In this document: positions 1 to 5,413 of the stretch, one piece after another | How positions within the stretch are numbered: the stretch's first letter is position 1 | How the letters are laid out: each line of letters starts with the position of its first letter | DNA from: Planctomycetota bacterium | Lineage (GTDB): Bacteria; Planctomycetota; UBA1135 | Direction: 5' to 3' | Length of the DNA: 5,413 bases | Assembly: GCA_014382465.1 (NCBI GenBank) | Contig: JACNJP010000440.1 | Coordinates: forward strand, 1-5,413 | Program-made: the position numbers and the translations under genes | The notes under the pieces: model-generated | The model's database searches: none | The model's input: only the letters and a program-made list of their open reading frames with translations | What the model was told of the DNA's origin: nothing

Positions 1-1605
<1,605 letters not shown>

Positions 1606-1651
1606 GAAGCCGCGAATTCTAGGGCCCCCGCGCCGTAGCATGGAGACTGCC
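1606..1651. promoter_or_regulatory. Divergent intergenic spacer between proS and the repeat-protein gene
   Basis: These 46 bases are the only non-coding DNA between two divergently transcribed genes, so both promoters must lie here or inside the opposing coding sequences. On the minus strand a TAGAAT hexamer (1620-1615) resembles a sigma-70 -10 box and ends 9 bases before the proS ATG. I see no matching -35 box 16-18 bases further upstream, so it could be chance or belong to a short-leader or leaderless transcript. No convincing plus-strand promoter is visible. Calling it a regulatory region rests on gene orientation rather than on recognised boxes. Confidence 0.35.
1642..1645 (+). promoter_or_regulatory. 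Shine-Dalgarno sequence that sets the start of the repeat-protein gene
   Basis: GGAG lies 6 bases before the ATG at 1652. There is another in-frame ATG at 1640, just upstream, but it has no such element and would place the GGAG inside the coding sequence. The 1652 start also puts Arg3 and Lys4 directly before the hydrophobic segment, as expected for an export signal. Confidence 0.55.
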
Positions 1652-4315
1652 ATGCCTCGCAAGGCCCTCCTCGCGCTCGCCGTGCTGGTCCTCGGCGCCA
1701 TCCTGCTGCTGGTCCTGTCGGAGCCTCCGGGCGGAGAGGACCCCTCCCAGGGCGGTCCGGGAGCCGCCGAACACCAGGATCCCGCCGCCGCGGCCGGTTT
1801 GGCGGACCCCGGATCGGCCGCCGACTCCGCCGCCGGCCGCACCCAATTAGGGCCGAAGTCGGACTTCGCGGTGGTCGCGCCGGACCCCGAGCTCGGCATC
1901 CCCTCCTTCATCGGCCGGGTCCTGCTCCCCGACGGCCGGCCGGCCGCCGGCGCGCCGGTCCAGGCCTGGGGCATGAGCGGATGGGCGATGTACGTCGACG
2001 AGGGCGACGCCGCCGACCCGCCGCTGGTCTCCTGGGAGGTGCGCTGCGACCGCGACGGCCGCTTCCAGCTCGCCGAACCCTCGCGCGACGGTCTGCGGTT
2101 CCTGATCCGCGCCTCGGCCGAGGGCCTGCCGCCGCTCGAGCTCACCAACCTGCCGGCCATGCCTGGCCGCACCCGCGACCTCGGCGAGCTCCGCCTGCGG
2201 CGGGGCTGGGCCGTGCGCGGCACTGTCAGCGGTCCCGGCGGCGAGCCGGTCCAGCAGGCCATGGTGGTCGCGGTGCCGGAGCTCGACACCGCGGTCTTCC
2301 CGACCCGCCAGCTCCAGGACCTGCCGGCGCTCGGCGGCTACCAGGCCGTGACCGACGGCGCCGGGCGCTTCGAGCTCCGCCAGCTCCCGCCGGGCCGGCT
2401 GCGGCTCCGGGCCAGCGGCCCGGGATACGTCGAGGGCATGTCGGCCTCGGTCAAGGCCGAGTCCGGCCAACAGGTCGACGGCGTCGAGATCCAGCTCGAC
2501 CGCGCCGGCACCATCACCGGGCTGGTGCTGGACGCCGGCCGCCAGGGCATCGGCGGCGCCCGGCTGCGCTTCGACGCCGACGGCGTCCAGCTCGAGACCA
2601 CCAGCTCGGAGGGCGGCGGCTTCCGCTTCGACGCGCCGGAGGGCACCGAGCGGGCCCGGATCCGCGCCGCCGCCGACGGCTACTGGCCCGGCGGCCAGAA
2701 CTTCCGCGGCGACGAGCTCAAATTCCCGGTCGAGTTGATCCTGCCCAAGCTGCCGCCGATCGCCGGCTACGTCCAGGATCCGGCCGGCCGGCCGGTGGCC
2801 GGCGCCTCGGTCAAGCTGGTGGCGATCTCGCGCAGCCGCAATTCGGGCCTGGACCCCGAACGGCTGGACGCCGCCGCCGAGGCCGTCACCGGCGCCGACG
2901 GCACCTTCCAGCTCTCGCCGGCCATCAGCCAGACCTGGGAGCGCCGCTTCCGCGTCGTCGCCTGGTCGGAGCAGCACGCCGCCGGCTGGTCGGACGCCAT
3001 CACCCTCGACGAGAACGACCCGCAGCCGCCGCCGGTGGTGGCGGTCACGCTGTCGCCCGGGCAGAGCATCGGCGGCGTGGTCCTCGGCCCCGCGGGCGAA
3101 GCCGCCGCCGGCGCCCGGGTCCACCTGCGGCGCCTGATGGCCAACCGGCTGGCCGGCCGCCGCCAGCCGATGGCGCCCGACACCCGCCGACGCAGCTCGA
3201 TCCTGCGCACCGCCACCGCCGACGCCGACGGCCGCTTCGCCTTCCCCGGCGCTCCGGTCGGCGACTACCGCCTCGCGGCCTCCCTGCCGGGCCTGTCCCC
3301 CCCCGAGAGCGACGAATTCGCCCTGCTCGAGTCCAGACCGGTCGAGCGCGTGCTGCAGCTCCTGCCGCCGTCGTCGATCGAGGGCGCGGTGGTCGGCGAG
3401 CTCGGCCTGCTCGCCACCCTCCGCGTCACCGCCACCCGGGACGGCACCGACGCCCTCGACACCACCGTCGACGGCCAGGGCAATTTCTCGATCCCCGACG
3501 TCTCCCCGGGCGAGTACTCGGTCGAGGTCCGCGAGGTCGACCCGGCGCTCGGCGCCGCCACCTTCCTGCTCGGCAGCGGCGAGCCGCTGGCGCGCGAGGA
3601 CGGCGTCCTGGTCGAGGAGGGCGGGACCGCGCTGGTCACCCTCAGCCTCGACCTGCAGGACCGCGCGACCGTGCGCGGCAAGGTCTCGGTCAACGGCAGC
3701 CCGCGGCCCGGCATGAGCGTCTACCTGGTGCCGAGCGACCTCGGCAGCATGGCCGACCCGCGCACCGGCTGGCGCACCGTCGCGCGGCGGCTGCGAAGCA
3801 CCTCGACCGACTTCCAGGGCGAGTACGCGATCGCCGCCATCGACCCGGACGCCTACTGGGTGGTGGTCGACCTGCCCGGACGCCGGCCGGGCGGGGTGTT
3901 CCGCTTCGGCGGCAGCGCCGAGATGCAGCAGGGACCGACCGGCGCCGGCCGCGCCGAGGTCCGGCTCGGCGCCGGCCAGGAAGCGGTGCGCGACTTCCAA
4001 TTGCTCCTCGGCGCCCTGCGCGGCACCGCCCAGTACCCGGCTGGCAAGGACGGCAAGCTGCGGCCGGCCCCGCGCGGGAGCCGCGGCACCCTCAAGCCGG
4101 TCGGGATGGAGGGGGTCGCCGCGCTCGACTTCCAGATCGGCCGCAACGGGCTCTTCGAGCTCGAGTCGGTGCCGGCCGGCGACTGGCTGCTCAGCCTGAG
4201 CAGCCGCGCCGCCGTGCTCCAGGACCACCCGGTGATGATCCCGCCGGGCAGCGCCGCGGCGCTCGACCTGGAGCTGGAGCCGCGCCAGCCCCGCCCGAGG
4301 GACGACGGGCGATGA
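1652..4315 (+). CDS. Exported or membrane-anchored protein with eight carboxypeptidase-regulatory-like repeats
   Basis: This 887-residue protein has no recognised specific function. Residues 1-23 form a short positive N-region (Arg3, Lys4) and a Leu/Ala/Val-rich membrane segment, with no lipobox Cys, so it is a signal peptide or uncleaved anchor. Residues about 24-75 are a Pro/Gly/Ala-rich linker. The rest is a string of beta-sandwich modules like CarboxypepD_reg (transthyretin-like fold), at about 86-160, 187-260, 287-346, 369-445, 472-550, 575-631, 673-746 and 788-850. Each opens with a strand such as IGRVLLPDG, IAGYVQDPAGRPVAGA or VRGKV. Each then has a dG-x-F strand (CDRDGRFQL, TDGAGRFEL, GADGTFQL, DADGRFAF, DGQGNFSI, DFQGEYAI) and ends with a PpGxyxLra-type strand. 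Modules 6 and 8 are the most diverged. There is one cysteine (Cys132) and no visible catalytic motif. The start at 1652 is chosen for its GGAG and signal N-region. The gene overlaps the next by ATGA, so the two are likely one operon. A surface, adhesive or scaffold role is inference. Confidence 0.88.
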   Translation: MPRKALLALAVLVLGAILLLVLSEPPGGEDPSQGGPGAAEHQDPAAAAGLADPGSAADSAAGRTQLGPKSDFAVVAPDPELGIPSFIGRVLLPDGRPAAGAPVQAWGMSGWAMYVDEGDAADPPLVSWEVRCDRDGRFQLAEPSRDGLRFLIRASAEGLPPLELTNLPAMPGRTRDLGELRLRRGWAVRGTVSGPGGEPVQQAMVVAVPELDTAVFPTRQLQDLPALGGYQAVTDGAGRFELRQLPPGRLRLRASGPGYVEGMSASVKAESGQQVDGVEIQLDRAGTITGLVLDAGRQGIGGARLRFDADGVQLETTSSEGGGFRFDAPEGTERARIRAAADGYWPGGQNFRGDELKFPVELILPKLPPIAGYVQDPAGRPVAGASVKLVAISRSRNSGLDPERLDAAAEAVTGADGTFQLSPAISQTWERRFRVVAWSEQHAAGWSDAITLDENDPQPPPVVAVTLSPGQSIGGVVLGPAGEAAAGARVHLRRLMANRLAGRRQPMAPDTRRRSSILRTATADADGRFAFPGAPVGDYRLAASLPGLSPPESDEFALLESRPVERVLQLLPPSSIEGAVVGELGLLATLRVTATRDGTDALDTTVDGQGNFSIPDVSPGEYSVEVREVDPALGAATFLLGSGEPLAREDGVLVEEGGTALVTLSLDLQDRATVRGKVSVNGSPRPGMSVYLVPSDLGSMADPRTGWRTVARRLRSTSTDFQGEYAIAAIDPDAYWVVVDLPGRRPGGVFRFGGSAEMQQGPTGAGRAEVRLGAGQEAVRDFQLLLGALRGTAQYPAGKDGKLRPAPRGSRGTLKPVGMEGVAALDFQIGRNGLFELESVPAGDWLLSLSSRAAVLQDHPVMIPPGSAAALDLELEPRQPRPRDDGR
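1907..4201 (+). repeat. Eight degenerate tandem protein modules, period about 100 codons
   Basis: The modules lie at about 1907-2131, 2210-2431, 2510-2689, 2756-2986, 3065-3301, 3374-3544, 3668-3889 and 4013-4201. Their opening strands fall at residues 88, 188, 288, 370, 473, 576, 674 and 789, so the spacing is about 100, 100, 82, 103, 103, 98 and 115 residues. The similarity is at protein level only (opening G-x-V strand, central DG-x-F strand, closing PxGxYxLR strand). I see no long nucleotide identity between units, so this is an old, diverged expansion and not a recent DNA tandem repeat. Confidence 0.75.
4297..4302 (+). promoter_or_regulatory. Shine-Dalgarno sequence for the second repeat-protein gene
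   Basis: GAGGGA lies 9 bases before the ATG at 4312, inside the end of the upstream coding sequence. With the ATGA stop-start overlap it supports translational coupling and fixes the start at 4312 within a frame that stays open far upstream. Confidence 0.5.
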
Positions 4316-5184
4316 AGCTGCGGGCCAGCGCCGCCGCGCTGCTCCTGCCCGTGGTGATCGTGGCCGGCTCGCTGGCCATCGGCCACCGCGACCTGGACCG
4401 GGTCGAGGGCGCCGAGTGGGAGCCCGGCCCGGACCCCGACGCCGGCGGGTTCGCGGTGCCCGAGGCCCGCGAGACCCTGGTGCGCTTCTTCGACGCCGAC
4501 GGCGCGCCGGCGGCCGGCGCCCTGGTGACCCAGCTCGAGCCGTCGCTGTCCAGCCAGCGCACCGGCGCGGACGGCCGCGTCAGCCTGTTGAGCTACGCCG
4601 AAGGCGAGCTCCGCGTCATGGCCTGGGCCGAGGGCCACGAGGTCTTCGGTCCGGCCAGCTTCGAGGCGCCGCCGGCGGCGGGATTCCACCTGACGCGGAT
4701 GCGGCACCCCGCGCTGCCGCGGCTCGAGCCGCTGGTCGAGACTACGCGCAGGCTGCGGCTGCGCCGCCGCGACGACGGCTCGCCGGTGGCCGGCGCCCTG
4801 GTCCTGGCGCGCCCGGCCACCGACCTCGAGGCGGCGCCCTTCGTCGTCTTCAGCGACGCCGACGGCGACGCCACGGTCGCCGGCCTGCCCGAGGGTGCGG
4901 CGCGCTTCGATGTCTACGTGCCCGGCTTCCCGCCGGCGCCGGCGTGGCTGCTGGCGTCCGGCAGCGGCCCCGAGCTCGAGCTGCGCTGCGCCGACCTGCT
5001 GCTCCGGGACCTCGAAGCCGGCGCCGTGCTCAGCGGCGAACGCCTCGACCAGCCGGCGCCGCTGCCGTCGCGGCTGGTGCCCGGCTCCGGCGAGCTCCTC
5101 CTCAGCCCGCTGCCCCCCGGGCGCTACCGCTTCCGCGCCGGCGACCGGGAGTGGGAGGTGGAGCTGGAGGAAGCCTCCGGCTGA
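4312..5184 (+). CDS. Exported protein with two or three carboxypeptidase-regulatory-like modules
   Basis: This 290-residue protein is not recognised by specific function. Its N-terminus, MKLRASAAALLLPVVIVAGS, has Lys2 and Arg4 before a hydrophobic core, then SLA-IGH as a plausible signal-peptidase site near residue 22. A charged, Pro/Gly-rich stretch follows to about residue 53. Module A (about 55-112) has the strand VRFFDADGAPAAGALV, a GADGRVSLL strand and an ELRVMAWAEGHE closing strand. Module B (about 146-206) has LRRRDDGSPVAGALV, a DADGDATVAGL strand and RFDVYVPGF. A poorer third unit (about 226-287) ends in LPPGRYRFRAGD. There is one cysteine (Cys226) and no enzymatic motif. The frame is open well upstream, but the ATG at 4312 is the natural start: it overlaps the previous stop as ATGA, follows GAGGGA, and gives a signal peptide. 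The module type matches the upstream protein, so the two probably arose from the same family and may act together in the envelope. That partnership is inferred from coupling only. Confidence 0.85.
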   Translation: MKLRASAAALLLPVVIVAGSLAIGHRDLDRVEGAEWEPGPDPDAGGFAVPEARETLVRFFDADGAPAAGALVTQLEPSLSSQRTGADGRVSLLSYAEGELRVMAWAEGHEVFGPASFEAPPAAGFHLTRMRHPALPRLEPLVETTRRLRLRRRDDGSPVAGALVLARPATDLEAAPFVVFSDADGDATVAGLPEGAARFDVYVPGFPPAPAWLLASGSGPELELRCADLLLRDLEAGAVLSGERLDQPAPLPSRLVPGSGELLLSPLPPGRYRFRAGDREWEVELEEASG

Positions 5185-5363
5185 TCACTCCGGCCCTCCG
5201 CCCGGAGGGAACACGACGTCGAAGTCCTCCGGCTGCGGCGGGCTGAACAGCACCTGGATCGTGACCGAACCCTGGATCGCGTGAGCGGTCCGGCGCGGGA
5301 TCAGGAACACGTCCCCCGCCGCCAGCGGGTAGCTCGCCAGCTCCCCGGCGCCGTCGAGGCCGT
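5185..5363 (-). CDS. Cupin-domain protein, C-terminal fragment
   Basis: The stop is TGA at 5187-5185. Reading back from it, about 59 residues are convincing, ending at the composition break near 5364. The segment YPLAAGDVFLIPRRTAHAIQ matches cupin motif 2, G-x5-P-x-G-x2-H-x3-N, with Gly and Pro at their places. His (codon 5283-5281) is the probable metal ligand, but Arg replaces the second Gly and Gly replaces the final Asn. The preceding GLDGAGEL fits the turn and strand before motif 2, and VTIQVLFSPPQPEDFD is the closing strand. Motif 1, with its HxH metal ligands and Glu, is missing: it should lie upstream, where the sequence becomes AT-rich. The same frame stays open to the right edge, but the residues it encodes there (start SNKRYNEL) do not look like a cupin. 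Cupins range from isomerases to dioxygenases and regulators, so no specific role can be given. The gene converges on the repeat-protein gene with no bases between the stops. Confidence 0.75.
5194..5209. terminator. Weak hairpin just past the operon end, possible terminator
   Basis: CCCTCC (5194-5199) pairs with GGAGGG (5204-5209) around the tetraloop GCCC, starting 10 bases after the plus-strand stop. An alternative longer-range pairing joins CCTCCGG (5174-5180) to CCGGAGG (5202-5208) and encloses both stop codons. No T-run follows on either strand, and the hairpin lies within the cupin coding sequence, so it is not a canonical intrinsic terminator. GC-rich DNA forms such stems easily by chance. 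Confidence 0.25.
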
Positions 5364-5413
5364 GAGAAATTTTCCCATATTTATCTACTAATTCATTATA
5401 TCTTTTATTTGAA
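5364..5413. other. AT-rich tail of foreign composition, probable chimeric or junction sequence
   Basis: About 10 of these 50 bases are G or C, against roughly 70-75% in the rest of the window, and the change occurs within a few bases of 5364. One minus-strand frame and two plus-strand frames are open here, too short to prove coding. The minus frame runs into the cupin frame and begins SNKRYNELVDKYGKIS, using A/T-ending codons (AAA, TTA, GTA, GAT) unlike any neighbour. The break falls where the N-terminal half of the cupin is expected. An assembly or amplification chimera at a contig end is the simplest explanation. An AT-rich mobile-element or phage insertion into the cupin gene is the alternative. 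Confidence 0.7.

Noticed and set aside
2779..2803. Run of CGGCCGGCC-type bases that can fold back on itself
   Set aside because: It encodes an ordinary module-opening strand (AGRPVAGA), and such self-complementary runs follow from Gly/Arg/Ala/Pro codons at this GC content.
1847..4228. 793-codon minus-strand open frame opposite the large repeat-protein gene
   Set aside because: Its translation is Gly/Ala/Arg/Glu-rich with no recognisable domain. It mirrors a plus-strand gene with clear repeats and a signal peptide, and high GC makes stop-free antisense frames common.
1981..4311. Upstream part of the frame that becomes the second repeat protein
   Set aside because: This part is in the +1 shadow frame of the first repeat protein and is Arg/Pro/Ala/Gly-rich without any domain. 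The real gene starts at 4312, with Shine-Dalgarno, signal peptide and ATGA overlap.
4895..5284. 129-codon plus-strand frame crossing the end of the operon into the cupin region
   Set aside because: It is a shadow of the second repeat protein and then of the opposite-strand cupin, and is Ser/Arg/Ala/Pro-rich without a domain or ribosome binding site.

Overview
The window is very GC-rich (by eye roughly 70-75%) and densely coding, apart from its last 50 bases, which are AT-rich. Codons end mostly in G or C, and long stop-free shadow frames run opposite every real gene. One gene is a bacterial-type prolyl-tRNA synthetase with the inserted editing domain. Two more encode exported proteins made of carboxypeptidase-regulatory-like beta-sandwich repeats. 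This combination suggests a high-GC environmental bacterium, for example a high-GC Planctomycetota or Myxococcota lineage. That placement is inference; no marker here fixes the phylum.

Layout. Positions 1-1605 (minus strand) hold proS, complete at its N-terminus and cut by the left window edge about 40 residues before its usual end. A 46-base divergent spacer (1606-1651) separates it from a plus-strand pair. The first of the pair (1652-4315) encodes an 887-residue protein with an N-terminal membrane anchor or signal, a low-complexity linker and eight degenerate repeats spaced about 100 residues apart. The second (4312-5184) overlaps it by ATGA and encodes a 290-residue exported protein with two or three copies of the same kind of module. 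Immediately after, with no intergenic base, the minus-strand 3' end of a cupin-domain gene (5185 to about 5363) converges on it. The final stretch (about 5364-5413) drops to about 20% GC exactly where the N-terminal half of the cupin should be. It looks like a foreign or chimeric join.

How the genes work together. proS is a housekeeping translation gene, and its proximity to the others need not be functional. The two repeat proteins are almost certainly co-transcribed and translationally coupled. Both carry an export signal and the same fold type, so they may act together at the cell envelope or surface, but the sequence shows no enzymatic motif and their role is unknown. I see no RNA gene, CRISPR array, insertion sequence or defence system. 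The most notable points are the coupled repeat-protein pair and the compositional break at the right end.
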